From: Paenibacillus nasutitermitis
GTDB taxonomy: Bacteria; Bacillota; Bacilli; Paenibacillales; Paenibacillaceae
Reading direction: 5' to 3'
Length of the DNA stretch: 64,000 nucleotides
Assembly: GCF_014641075.1 (NCBI RefSeq)
Contig: NZ_BMHP01000007.1
Coordinates: 172,057 to 236,056 of the forward strand
Both the position numbers and the translations under genes were made by a program. Under the pieces are notes generated by a model. That model did no database searches. It saw only the letters and a program-made list of their open reading frames with translations, and was not told the DNA's origin. Positions within the stretch are counted from its first letter, which is position 1. Each line of letters begins with the position of its first letter. Below, piece by piece: positions 18,287-27,800 of this stretch.

Positions 18287-20158
18287 ATGGGAACAAGCAT
18301 ATTGAATGAACAGGATTATTACCGGATGGTTTACGGGGGCTGGCTGGGCAAAAATATCGGAGGAACACTGGGAGCGCCGATTGAGGGAGTTAAGGAACTG
18401 CTGAACCTGGACTTTTACCCTGAGCTGCCCGACGGTCCGTTGGAAAATGACGATTTGGATTTGCAGCTGGTCTGGCTTCATGCTCTTGAGCAATACGGCC
18501 CCGGTCTGACCTGTAAAGAGCTTGGACAGGAATGGGTGGAGCATGTGTTTTTTCCGTTTGACGAATACGGATATGCGGTGACTAATCTGCGCAGGGGCTT
18601 GGTAGCGCCCGTAGCAGGCTGGTTCAACAACCCGTTCACAAACTGCATGGGTTCGCCGATTCGTTCCGAAATTTGGGCTATGGTAGCCCCGGGATCGCCC
18701 GAAACGGCAGCGCATTACGCTTATCATGATGCGATTGTCGATCATGCCGGAGGAGAAGGCGTCTACGGGGAGATGTTTTTCGCTGCAATCGAAAGCGCGA
18801 TCTTCCTGGAGCAGGACAGGGATCGTCTGATTGAAATCGGTTTGACCTATATTCCACCGGATTGCCGTACGGCGCTTGCGGTCAAGGATTTGCTCATCTG
18901 GCATAAGGAAGGGAAATCCTGGACGGAAGCAAGATCGCTCATTCTCCTGCATCATGGAGATGATAATTTCACGGATGCGCCGCAAAACATCGCCTTTACG
19001 CTTCTAGGCTGGCTGTACGGCGAGGATTTCGAAGATGCTATTCTGAAAGCGGCGAACTGCGGCTACGATACGGATTGCACGGCAGCTACGCTTGGAGCGA
19101 TACTCGGCATGATTCTGGGACCGGAAGGGCTTCCGGAGAAATGGGTAAAGCCCGTGGGGGATCGCGTTGTTGTCAGCCCGCCGATTAAAGGCTTTCCGGC
19201 GCCTGCGAACCTGGATGAATTGACGCGCCGCACGATTCGAATGGGCAAACATGTTTTGGCAGCCTGGGATACCGGCATTATGGTGCACCCGGAACTTCCC
19301 ACCTCATGGAGCCGTGAAGCGGATGGTGAAGCGGCGGTCCAAAGCTGGTGGGACCGCAAAGTGACAGCGAACCACTATTTGCTGCCTCAAGGTACATGCG
19401 AAGTGCCAGATCTGGAGCTTGTTATTGATTATGGAGATAAGGGTCCCTCCATTGGCAGGGAACAATCCAAATCCATTGAAATATCCATAACAAACAATTC
19501 ACTGGTGGTTCAAGAGGGGAACATGGCGCTGGACTTGCCTGCAGGCTGGCAGGGAGGATCGGAGAAGCAGATTAAGCTTCAACCAGGCGAAACGATCCAT
19601 TGGGCTGCCGAAATCCGCTCTTCTGCAGAGGCTGCTCCTACCTATGATCTGGCCTTGCGCTGGGTTCGTATGCATGATGGGCATAAATGGTCTGCGCAGC
19701 GGGTACCCTTCTCATTGGTTGCGGCCATGCATTGGACCGTCTGGGGGCCGGATAATGAAGAAGGGAAGAACGTCATCTTTGCCGGGAGCCGCATGGATTG
19801 GGTGGATGCACTGATGACAAGCAGGGACGGCGTATACCGCGCCAAAACCTGGATTCAAAATCCTTCCAAACGGAAAATACGCTTGATCGCTGCGGCTAAC
19901 GCGCCTGTCAAAGCGAAGCTAAACGGAACAAGCATTATTGATTGCCAGGAAGTGCTGGAATTTATGCCTGCATACCACCGGCCGCAAAAGGATCAGTTCC
20001 TCGAGCTGACGCTTCCGGCAGGCGTACACGAGTTGGATATTGAAGTCCTCAAGCAGGGGGACCCGCTTGAGGTGTATGTCCTTACGGTTTCAACAGGCGA
20101 GACACAGACGCCAGGATCCTACTATTCCTACATCGATATGCTATTTGTCAATCAATAA
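18287..20158 (+). CDS. ADP-ribosylglycohydrolase-family protein with C-terminal beta domain
   Basis: About 623 residues. Residues 1-340 show the dinuclear-Mg ADP-ribosylglycohydrolase fold: GGWLGKNIGGTLGAPIEG near the N-terminus, acidic NDDLDLQLVW, and the metal loop GYDTDCTAATLGAILG. The remaining about 280 residues are beta-rich with no recognised catalytic motif (Ig-like or carbohydrate-binding fold suspected). The family cleaves N-glycosidic or ADP-ribosyl bonds; location at the end of a sugar-importer operon suggests hydrolysis of an imported glycoside (inference). ATG 18287 is favoured: GGAGG sits nine bases before it and directly abuts the ATG at 18278. Confidence 0.88.
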   Translation: MGTSILNEQDYYRMVYGGWLGKNIGGTLGAPIEGVKELLNLDFYPELPDGPLENDDLDLQLVWLHALEQYGPGLTCKELGQEWVEHVFFPFDEYGYAVTNLRRGLVAPVAGWFNNPFTNCMGSPIRSEIWAMVAPGSPETAAHYAYHDAIVDHAGGEGVYGEMFFAAIESAIFLEQDRDRLIEIGLTYIPPDCRTALAVKDLLIWHKEGKSWTEARSLILLHHGDDNFTDAPQNIAFTLLGWLYGEDFEDAILKAANCGYDTDCTAATLGAILGMILGPEGLPEKWVKPVGDRVVVSPPIKGFPAPANLDELTRRTIRMGKHVLAAWDTGIMVHPELPTSWSREADGEAAVQSWWDRKVTANHYLLPQGTCEVPDLELVIDYGDKGPSIGREQSKSIEISITNNSLVVQEGNMALDLPAGWQGGSEKQIKLQPGETIHWAAEIRSSAEAAPTYDLALRWVRMHDGHKWSAQRVPFSLVAAMHWTVWGPDNEEGKNVIFAGSRMDWVDALMTSRDGVYRAKTWIQNPSKRKIRLIAAANAPVKAKLNGTSIIDCQEVLEFMPAYHRPQKDQFLELTLPAGVHELDIEVLKQGDPLEVYVLTVSTGETQTPGSYYSYIDMLFVNQ

Positions 20159-20165
20159 ACGGCTG

Positions 20166-21398
20166 TTAATGGGAATTCCAAATGTACTGATTTTTTGCTG
20201 CGCCCAAGCCAAATACGGAAATCAGCAGACTGGCTGTAATTAACATGCAGAGCGGAAGAGTCCAACTGCCCATCGTATCGTGCAGCATACCGAACACAAT
20301 GGGGCCGAAGGCTGCAAACAGATAACCGAAAGATTGCGCCATTCCGGACAAACGGGCGGCTTCATGGGCCTGTCTGGTTCGCAAGCTGAAGAACATCATC
20401 ACCAGACTGAAGGATGAACCTCCAGCAATACCCAGGATGATAGCCCAGATCGGAACGAGCGCCGTATTTTGAATGAAAAGACCTCCGAAGCCAATGAGAT
20501 ATAATAGGGTGATGATACCGACCAAGGGCTGCTGATTCTTCATTCTTGCCGCCAGAATCGGCACGATAAATGTACAAGGAAGCTGGGCAAACTGCAGGCA
20601 AGACAACATCCAACCTGCGGAGCTTGCGCTCATTCCCCGTGATACGAGAATTTCCGGCAGCCAGGTCAAGGTGACATAGAAAATGAGCGACTGCGTGCCC
20701 ATAAGCAAGGTAACTTTCCAGGCGAGAGACGACCGCCAGATCGATCCCTGGGGAATACTTGCGGCAGCGGCAGCAAGGGAGGGCTTATTCAGGCTGCGGA
20801 GCTGCGGCAGCCAGATGAAGGTGGCAAGCAAGGCAAGGATACCCCAGCAGCCAAGCGCCCCTTTCCATCCAATCTGTGTATAGTTGGATAAAGGGACGCT
20901 TATTCCCGTTGCAATCGCCCCACTTAAATTCATTGATAAGGAATAGATTCCTGTCATGAGGCCGATTTTAAGCGGGAAATCCCGCTTGATTAGGCTGGGA
21001 AGCAGTACATTGCATAATGCTATGGCAAGTCCAATCAGTATCGTTCCCCCGAATAAGGTGCTGATTCCACTGTCAACCGACCGCAGCGCAGTACCCAGGA
21101 CAAGCAGAATCAGCGCGTACAGCAGGACCCGCTCCATCCCGAGGCGGCGGGCAAACATCGGAGTGAATGGGGATAACAAAGCAAAGGCCAGCAGGGGGAT
21201 CGTTGTAATACTGCCTGCCAGCGTGTTGGACATTCCCAAGTCATCGCGGATTGTACCGATAAGAGGGCCAACAGAGGTAAGAGGCGCCCGCATATTAAGC
21301 GCTATAAAAATAAAGCCCAGAATCAGAAGGCCGCTCTGGGTGCGGGCCGATGGATTCTCCCGCGGTAGATGAAGTTCCAGCTTGCTGCTTGCATTCAT
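20166..21398 (-). CDS. MFS transporter, CynX/NimT family
   Basis: 410-residue, 12-helix major facilitator of the CynX/NimT (cyanate/nitroimidazole) type. Visible are the opening GLLILGFIFIALNMRAPLTSVGPL helix, family PLxG motifs and the loop MFARRLGMERVL. It starts inside the end of the FadR-type regulator gene (four-base overlap), so the regulator probably controls it. The substrate is unknown. Its stop lies seven bases from the convergent ADP-ribosylglycohydrolase stop, with no terminator between them. Confidence 0.9.
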   Translation of the reverse strand: MNASSKLELHLPRENPSARTQSGLLILGFIFIALNMRAPLTSVGPLIGTIRDDLGMSNTLAGSITTIPLLAFALLSPFTPMFARRLGMERVLLYALILLVLGTALRSVDSGISTLFGGTILIGLAIALCNVLLPSLIKRDFPLKIGLMTGIYSLSMNLSGAIATGISVPLSNYTQIGWKGALGCWGILALLATFIWLPQLRSLNKPSLAAAAASIPQGSIWRSSLAWKVTLLMGTQSLIFYVTLTWLPEILVSRGMSASSAGWMLSCLQFAQLPCTFIVPILAARMKNQQPLVGIITLLYLIGFGGLFIQNTALVPIWAIILGIAGGSSFSLVMMFFSLRTRQAHEAARLSGMAQSFGYLFAAFGPIVFGMLHDTMGSWTLPLCMLITASLLISVFGLGAAKNQYIWNSH

Positions 21399-22087
21399 GA
21401 TGTTTCCTCCAAATGGTTTTCCAGGTCGCTGCGGGCCTGCTTGATATAGAAATGGACGGCTTCGACAGCTTTGTCCGCATTCTGGGCGATAATGGCTTCG
21501 ACAAGCTGCTGATGGAATTCGTCGTGCATTTTCTGATTGCTCAGTTCCACGACGTACGTGACAGATTGCTGTAGAGCCGTCGAAATATGCTTGTACAGCT
21601 CCAATAAAATATCATTATGAGAGGCTGCTACGATTGCCTGGTGAAGCTGAATATCTGCGGCAATATAGGTCTGCCTGTCCTGTTGCTCCACAGCCTTCTG
21701 ACAGGCCGACCAATGAGCACGGATCGCTTCGATATCTTCGCTATTGCGGCGGGAAGCAGCCAGGAAGGCCGCTTCTCGCTCCAGCGCATGCCGCACCTCC
21801 AGGGTTTGCAGCAGATCGGAGCGAAGGAGCCGCTTCTGCATAAGCGTTCCCAACGCACTTGCGGAACGGACATAGGTGCCGTCGCCTTGCCTCGTCTTGA
21901 GCAGTCCGGCATGGATCAGTGCGCGTATGGCTTCTCTTAACGTATTGCGGCTTACCTGGAGCTGTGTCATCAACTCGGGTTCGGCGGGTATACGGCTGCC
22001 TACAGGCCACTCCCCGGACTCAATAAGTGTTTCAAGCTGCCGTGCTACCTGCTCGACAAGTGTAAAACGGGTTGGCTGTTGCAGCAT
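21395..22087 (-). CDS. FadR/GntR-family transcriptional regulator
   Basis: 230 residues. N-terminal GntR winged helix (about 10-72; GSRIPAEPELMTQLQVSRNTLREAIRAL with the wing TRQGDGTYV), C-terminal FCD helical ligand-binding domain (about 85-220) with the metal-binding Asp/His pattern (HxxI...). First gene of a two-gene operon with the MFS transporter; autoregulation is likely. Confidence 0.92.
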   Translation of the reverse strand: MLQQPTRFTLVEQVARQLETLIESGEWPVGSRIPAEPELMTQLQVSRNTLREAIRALIHAGLLKTRQGDGTYVRSASALGTLMQKRLLRSDLLQTLEVRHALEREAAFLAASRRNSEDIEAIRAHWSACQKAVEQQDRQTYIAADIQLHQAIVAASHNDILLELYKHISTALQQSVTYVVELSNQKMHDEFHQQLVEAIIAQNADKAVEAVHFYIKQARSDLENHLEETS

Positions 22088-22212
22088 GAGGTTAGCCTCT
22101 TTTCTAAACGTAGGATGTTTGGCTGTTTATAATCTATCATAATCCGTGAGAGTTGTAAATCCTGCTCGATCCGTTGTGTTAACCAAATGCTGAGGCGGTC
22201 ATCACGAAGAAA

Positions 22213-22248
22213 AACACGTGCAATGGCTGGCCAGCCATTGCGCGTGTT
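22213..22248 (-). terminator. Terminator of the immR/immA-like operon
   Basis: Near-perfect palindrome AACACG..GCAATGGCTGG / CCAGCCATTGC..CGTGTT (22213-22248), followed on the minus strand by TTTTCTTCG. Confidence 0.85.
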
Positions 22249-22265
22249 GATATAGATTACCGCTA

Positions 22266-22676
22266 TTAATAGAAAAAGCTTTGCATTTCTTCGGGAATCC
22301 CATTGCGCTTGAGCAGCTTCTCGATTGTCTCCCCTTTCACTGGTGGGCTTCCGGCCATCAACAGACGGACGGCGAATTTATTGGCCTGCCGTTCGTATTT
22401 TCCAACATTGTAGAAGGATTGCTCATCCAGCCAGAAACGGCTGAGTCCAGGGTGTAGACGGTCATGGGCCAGCTCATGGGCGCAGACGAACCTCCGCCAA
22501 TTGTCGTCGAGCTGCTCATTGATGACAATAAAACGCCGGCGCAGTTTCTTGTAATAAAGACCGCGGGTACCTTCCCCAAGCTCCAAAAACCGGATATGAA
22601 TCCCAAGCCCACGCGCAATCTCAAACGGATCATTGGTGTGAAACCGGCGGATGAGTTTGGTTATGATTTCATTCAT
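22266..22676 (-). CDS. ImmA/IrrE-type metallo-endopeptidase
   Basis: 136 residues with zinc-protease motif HELAH (VCAHELAHDRLHP, about residues 67-79) and downstream acidic zinc ligand in ERQANKFAVRLLM. ImmA proteins cleave the ImmR/XRE repressor encoded beside them after DNA damage or other signals (known from ICEBs1). It lies 24 bases downstream of the XRE repressor gene and shares its transcript. By position it would inactivate the repressor of the phage-tail island. Confidence 0.9.
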   Translation of the reverse strand: MNEIITKLIRRFHTNDPFEIARGLGIHIRFLELGEGTRGLYYKKLRRRFIVINEQLDDNWRRFVCAHELAHDRLHPGLSRFWLDEQSFYNVGKYERQANKFAVRLLMAGSPPVKGETIEKLLKRNGIPEEMQSFFY

Positions 22677-22700
22677 GGCATCACCTTTTATCGTTAGCGG

Positions 22701-23081
22701 TTATTTCTTCCTCTTATTCATCTGTTTCGCTTCCCAGAACAAGCCTGTCAGTACATCCATGACGCGCTGCTTCCCCACATCGCTGATCGGAACGCCGTCG
22801 AACATGACAACCTCGTCTTCCTCCAGCATTTTCTTGAAATCCCGCTTGTCCTTGGCTGTGGCCCATTCCGGAAGAGGGGTGTGTGATTCAAAGCCTAGCA
22901 GAAAATCGGGGTTTACGCCATAGAAATTAGCCAATTGATTGAGCATCGCAACCCGTGGCTTGGCGATGTCATGTTCCCAGGCGTTGTAACGGGCTCTCTT
23001 GATACCGAGCTTGGCTGCGACATCGGCCTGCGTTAGACCCTTTTCCTCTCGAAGGCGAATCAGCATTGATCCCATACTCAT
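22701..23081 (-). CDS. XRE-family repressor, ImmR-like
   Basis: 126 residues: N-terminal lambda-repressor-type HTH (about 5-60, LIRLREEKGLTQADVAAKLGIKRARYNAWEHDIAKP pattern) and an acidic C-terminal part with LEEDEVVMFDGVPI. ATG 23081 is fixed by GGAGG eight bases upstream; the longer in-frame start at 23108 lacks one. The promoter at 23209-23237 and palindromes at 23120, 23185 and 23396 form the switch region. It is inferred to repress itself and the rightward gene at 23439. Confidence 0.9.
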   Translation of the reverse strand: MSMGSMLIRLREEKGLTQADVAAKLGIKRARYNAWEHDIAKPRVAMLNQLANFYGVNPDFLLGFESHTPLPEWATAKDKRDFKKMLEEDEVVMFDGVPISDVGKQRVMDVLTGLFWEAKQMNKRKK

Positions 23082-23113
23082 ATTTATGACCTCCAACAAA
23101 ATGTCCAAATCCC

Positions 23114-23143
23114 TTGACGGATAAAATAATTATCTTTTATAAT
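23114..23143 (+). promoter_or_regulatory. Rightward promoter in the switch region
   Basis: TTGACG (23114-23119), 18 bases, TATAAT (23138-23143). A full operator palindrome (23120-23134) fills the spacer, so repressor binding would block it. Confidence 0.6.
23120..23134. promoter_or_regulatory. Operator 1, GATAA-N5-TTATC
   Basis: GATAAAATAATTATC, inverted repeat GATAA/TTATC, between -35 and -10 of the rightward promoter. Confidence 0.65.
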
Positions 23144-23184
23144 GACCTTATCGATCGAGGATCCGGTTCTGATTTGCTTCGATT

Positions 23185-23199
23185 GATAAATGAATTATC
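23185..23199. promoter_or_regulatory. Operator 2, GATAA-N5-TTATC
   Basis: GATAAATGAATTATC, placed just downstream of the predicted start of the leftward repressor transcript, a position suited to autorepression. Confidence 0.65.
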
Positions 23200-23208
23200 T
23201 TGTTGACT

Positions 23209-23237
23209 AGTATAGATAATTTTATTTTTGAAGTCAA
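23209..23237 (-). promoter_or_regulatory. Leftward promoter of the XRE repressor
   Basis: On the minus strand TTGACT (23232-23237), 17-base spacer, TATACT (23209-23214). An extra GATAAT half-site (23215-23220) lies inside the spacer. Confidence 0.7.
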
Positions 23238-23395
23238 CCGGATTTTTCCCTCCCCTGAATTCTTTATTAATGCTTAGTTTCTGGAGGAATGGGGAATGTC
23301 TGCAACTGCCGGTTTTGTTTTGAGGACTGTAACGAAAGCCAGAATTTCAGTCAAACGCTTTGTTTAGTGAAAGATGCACTGCTGCGGTTATTTAT

Positions 23396-23410
23396 GATAA
23401 ATAAATTATC
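23396..23410. promoter_or_regulatory. Operator 3, GATAA-N5-TTATC
   Basis: GATAAATAAATTATC, 28 bases before the start of the HTH gene at 23439 and close to its RBS. Confidence 0.65.
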
Positions 23411-23438
23411 ATTCTATTTATTAAAGGAGAGATTATAT

Positions 23439-24083
23439 ATGAATGAAAAGCACAATGAGCAAAATGCGATTGACCAACTGCGGTCCTACAAACGATTAAC
23501 CGCCAGAATCAAGGTGCTGGAGAAGCAGCCGGTAGGCAACGGCATCTATATCAGTTCCTTCCGCCAGGATGATCAGCTTCAGGAGCTTCACCGGCAGCTG
23601 CGCGGGTTGCCCTCCTATATGTACTTGAATAAGCGGGAACAAAAGCTGGAAACGACGGCTCATGCTTATCTGAATCAGTATAAAACGGGGACCCACAGTC
23701 AATTAAGAGAAGTCAGCGGACTCAGCCCCGCCGATGAGGAGGACCAGAAGCTGCTTCGTGAGCTGAAGGGCAAAATCGAAAAGGTCATAGAAGCCAGATC
23801 GGGAGTGCGAAGCGGTTATGACGATGTGATCGAACGAATCAGCGAGCTGCAGAAGATCGAGCAGGAGAAGAAGCAGATCGAATGGGCGATTGAGGTGCTG
23901 GGTGAATACAAGCCGGAGTATGCACAACTGCTGCGGCTGGAATTTATGGAAGACAAGAATGCCGCGGCCATGATGGACGAGCTGGGCGTCTCCCGGTCCA
24001 CGCTCTATAATTGGAGACGCAAATCCATCGAAGAATACGGGGCGATAACAGGAGCAAGGGGTCAGGGAATGCTGGCACATTGA
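23439..24083 (+). CDS. Phage-type HTH regulator (late activator candidate)
   Basis: 214 residues. Long charged coiled-coil-like N-terminal two thirds; C-terminal helix-turn-helix of sigma-region-4 type (about 175-205: RLEFMEDKNAAAMMDELGVSRSTLYNWRRK pattern). ATG 23439 has AAAGGAGAG in front; the frame is open further upstream but without an RBS. It is divergent from the repressor and carries operator 3 in its leader. In PBSX a comparable protein (Xpf) turns on the late tail genes, so that role is inferred here. Confidence 0.72.
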   Translation: MNEKHNEQNAIDQLRSYKRLTARIKVLEKQPVGNGIYISSFRQDDQLQELHRQLRGLPSYMYLNKREQKLETTAHAYLNQYKTGTHSQLREVSGLSPADEEDQKLLRELKGKIEKVIEARSGVRSGYDDVIERISELQKIEQEKKQIEWAIEVLGEYKPEYAQLLRLEFMEDKNAAAMMDELGVSRSTLYNWRRKSIEEYGAITGARGQGMLAH

Positions 24084-24245
24084 TGCAGCAGAAGGAGTTT
24101 GCCAGGGACATCAAGCCGGGTGCAGGGGGGCGGCAGCGGGATCCAAAGAAGGTACGTTTGCACATAAGGACATATGCCGTAACACACTTCCTTCCCAATT
24201 AAATACTATAATGGGAGTTTACTTTTCGGAAGAGGAGTGTTTCTT

Positions 24246-24584
24246 ATGAAAAAACCAAGAATTGCAAGAAGAAGACAGACCCATGTGCATGAATTTGAAG
24301 GCAGCACCAAATTAGCAGAACAAGGCGCAGATCGACATAATCATCGATTTGCAGGTGTTACCGGTCAAGTAATCCCGGTAGGCAACAGTCATATTCATGA
24401 AATAGACCTAACGCATACTGATTTCTTAAACCACTTCCATAATCTCAAAAAAATCAGGACCGGACGTGCAATTTCTGTTGGCAACGGTAAACATGTCCAT
24501 TTTGTAAAAGGAATGACTACACTAAATGATGGCCATTTACATCAATTTAATTTCGCTACTTTAATTCAACAACCACTGGTATGA
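24246..24584 (+). CDS. YmaF family protein
   Basis: 112-residue His-rich protein matching the YmaF family: repeated THVHEFEG / DRHNHRFAG / NSHIHEID / KHVHFVKG / DGHLHQFN blocks, five His-x-His pairs suggesting metal binding. Function unknown. ATG 24246 behind GAAGAGGAG; a GTG at 24237 overlaps the RBS. A TATAAT box lies near 24208. It sits between the island regulators and the Calx-beta gene and has its own terminator. Confidence 0.82.
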   Translation: MKKPRIARRRQTHVHEFEGSTKLAEQGADRHNHRFAGVTGQVIPVGNSHIHEIDLTHTDFLNHFHNLKKIRTGRAISVGNGKHVHFVKGMTTLNDGHLHQFNFATLIQQPLV

Positions 24585-24608
24585 TCCTAAAAAATATAAA
24601 ATGATGTT

Positions 24609-24633
24609 AGCACCTTAGCGGGTGCTTTTTTTT
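24609..24633 (+). terminator. Terminator after ymaF-like gene
   Basis: Stem AGCACC (24609-24614) / GGTGCT (24621-24626), followed by nine T. Confidence 0.88.
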
Positions 24634-24745
24634 ATGCTATTTAACAAGGAGGAATGAAGGTTGATGGCAGGCAGGTGCCGTACAGTTCTAACCTGCTTAA
24701 TTTATCCAAGTACCGTTGAAGGGGACAAATGAAACCGTGGAACCA

Positions 24746-24775
24746 TTGACTATATTTGGAAAAATAGCTTATATT
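24746..24775 (+). promoter_or_regulatory. Promoter of the Calx-beta gene
   Basis: TTGACT (24746-24751), 18 bases, TATATT (24770-24775). Confidence 0.6.
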
Positions 24776-24784
24776 ATCATGGTT

Positions 24785-24799
24785 GATACATTTTGTATC
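24785..24799. promoter_or_regulatory. Palindromic operator candidate downstream of Calx-beta promoter
   Basis: GATACA-TTT-TGTATC, a perfect 6-bp inverted repeat just after the predicted transcription start; a second smaller palindrome TATCA-TGGT-TGATA partly overlaps on its left. The regulator is unknown. Confidence 0.4.
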
Positions 24800-24869
24800 G
24801 GTAAAAAGGGCGGATCAAATGTCGTCCTTCTTTTACAGGACCTAATTGAACAAGGATGGTGATTGGTTG

Positions 24870-27800
24870 ATGATTCAGAGTATGATTTATCGCGTCCGGA
24901 AAGGTTTGGCCCCGCTGCTTGCAGCGGTAATGCTGGTTGCGCTGCTTGCAGCGGTAATGCTGGTTGCGCTGCTCGCGCCTGCCTTCGGACAGGCTGCCTT
25001 CGCGACTTCTCCGGTCGAGCTGAGCTTTACTGCCGCAAGCCAGCAAGTGTCCGAAAATGACAGAATAGATGTGGCAGTAAGACGGACGGGAGGAACAACC
25101 GGGCGCGTTCAGGTTAATTATCAAATTAAGGACGGCACAGCCGTTGCTGGAAAGGATTATTATTTGCTGTCCGGCAGCGGAACATTGACCTTTGATCCTG
25201 GGAAGAGCATAAAAACATTTTCTATCAGTACCATTAATAATTATAAGCTTGATGGCAGCAGGGCTTTGACGATCACACTTTCCAACCCGACAAACGGGGC
25301 AGTGCTCGGTATAATCTCAACGACGGAGCTAACGATAACTGACGACGAGCGGACCGAAGCAGGTCTAGTGCAATTCAGTCAGGCAGAGCAGACCGTATAT
25401 GGAAAAAATGCATTCTACGGAGAGACATTTACTGTGCTGCGTACTCCGGGAGCGTCAGGGGCAACGACGGTTTCCATTAGTAGTGCCAATGGAAACGCGG
25501 GTGCCCATTTGGTTACCAGAGATGTGACATTTGCAGAGGGGGAGACGGAGAAAAAGGTATTTGTTCACTTTTATCAAGACGACTCTATGCAATTACAGGA
25601 TGGGAGCTTTCAGCTAGTGCTAACAGCGGTGGACGGCGGCGCTGCAATCGGGCCAATCGGAACCATGAAGGTTCAGGTTGTCAGCAGGAATGCGACTTCT
25701 GGTGGTGAATTCAAACTGGTTCCAGAGGCAACAGACGTTTACGAAACCGCAGGACAATACGAGGTAAAGGTCAGCCGCCAGAGTGTGACGGCGAACGTAT
25801 ATGGGGGCGTGTCGGTTGATTATGAGGTCATTCCAGGAACGGCCTCTGCAGGCAGCGACTATACACCGGTAACAGGTACACTGCACTTTGGTGAAAATGA
25901 GCGCGATCAGCTGTTAAGTATTCCTATTGCCGACGATAGTGACATCGAGGGTGATGAGCAGTTCACGATTCGACTAATTAATCCGAAGGGGGGCGGCACA
26001 TTGGGCAATCCCAGCAGTCTCGACATCACCATTATGGACGATGACGACGAGCCGCGAGCAGGATTGATCGAATTTGAACAGATTGAGTACAGGATTACGG
26101 AACCTCCATTCGTTGAGCTCTATAATGATGTAACGGAACGAAATATATCTGTGACGATAAAAAGGTCAGGCGGCAGTGATTACCCTGTCACTGTCGATGT
26201 TGCCACTTCCGACGGAACGGCCAGAGACGGGCATGAATACAGAAGCGTTATTGATTCTGTCTATTTCCCGGCCGGAATTACGGTGCAGAAAGTAATGATT
26301 CCGGTATACACCACAAACGCCGACAAGACCTTTCATGTTAAGCTGAGCAATCCGACAGGCGGCGCGTCTCTAGGTACTGCTGACACAGCGAATGTGACGA
26401 TTATCGATCAGGGATTTGAAGGTCTCAAAGTTTCATTTAATTCCCCGGAGAAGACGATTGATGAATTTTTTGGTTCGGAAGACTACGAAGAACTTAATTA
26501 CTTTAGAATAAAGTTTGATTATAGCGGCCGCGGCTTTTCAGTCGATTATACGGCAATCGATGGTACTGCAAAGAATGGTGAAGACTTCATCCTCGAACCC
26601 GCGACGTTAAAGAACAATGGAGAAGTTTGGATGACTATTCCTTTACGTATTCTGAGAGACAACGTGAAGGAACCTGATGAGTCATTCACCATTAAGCTAA
26701 GCAACCCGACAAATGGTTACCATCTGGGTGATTACGATACCTTGACGATAACCATCAGGGATGATGGACCTGACGCGACACCAGGAGAGTTGATAGTCGA
26801 TCCAGCCAAATGCAAGAAATTCGGCCAGACTTGCCCTACGTCCGCTCCTGAGAATGACGGAGAATTGACTGTAAGCGTGCTCCGTGTTGACGATTATGGC
26901 TGGGATCAGGAAGTAACCGTTGATTATGCTGCGATGGGTAACGGAAGTGGAGCGGGCTTCGCGGAGGAAGAGACGGATTTCGAGCCCGTCAGCGGTACGC
27001 TTGTTTTTGCGCCTGGTGAGATGGTGAAGAAGGTAACCATCCCGCTCGTCGATGACAATCAGGATGAACCGACGGAGTCGTTCGGATTGAAGATCAGCAA
27101 TCCCAGCGCAGGGGCACGAATCTATAACAACTTTGTGGCGCTGCAAATACTCGACGACGATGTTGTACCTGCAGGAAAATTCCAACTTCCGGCAACGCAG
27201 CTAGTTGACGAATCCGCAGGGACACTTAACATTGATATCTCGCGCACTGACGGGTCTGAAGGAACCGTTACGGTTGACTATATGACAAGCGACAGAACGG
27301 CTATCGCCGGCAAAGATTACAAAGCCGCAAACGGAACGTTGATATTTGGCCCAGGTGAAGTGGCCAAGACCATAGCGATACCGATCATCGATGATACGAT
27401 TTATGAAAAAAACGAGACATTCGATGTTACATTAACCAATCCGACCGGAGGGGCGGGCCTGGTGGCCGGTGCGGAGAAGACAGAAGTAACCATCAAAGAC
27501 AACGATCTTGGCGGTACCATTAGTTTCGAGACACCAACCTATCTCGCGCTGGAAGAGTCGGGGCCGATTCGTATGAAAGTGATTCGGAGCAATGGATTCG
27601 AAGGCACTCCAACCGTTCACTATTCGCTTATTCCCGTTACCGCTGTGCCTGGCGAGGATTATATCGACAAGTCGGGGACGCTCATCTTTAATTCAAGCCA
27701 GAAAGCATTCGATATTGTTATTCTCGATGATGATGTGCCGGAAGGACCCGAAACCTTCATTCTGAAGCTTTCTGATCCGACGGGCGGAGCGAAGCTGGGC

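Noticed and set aside
24664..24732. 22-codon frame upstream of the Calx-beta gene
   Set aside because: Has AAGGAGG upstream but at poor distance, no hydrophobic or family pattern; probably chance.
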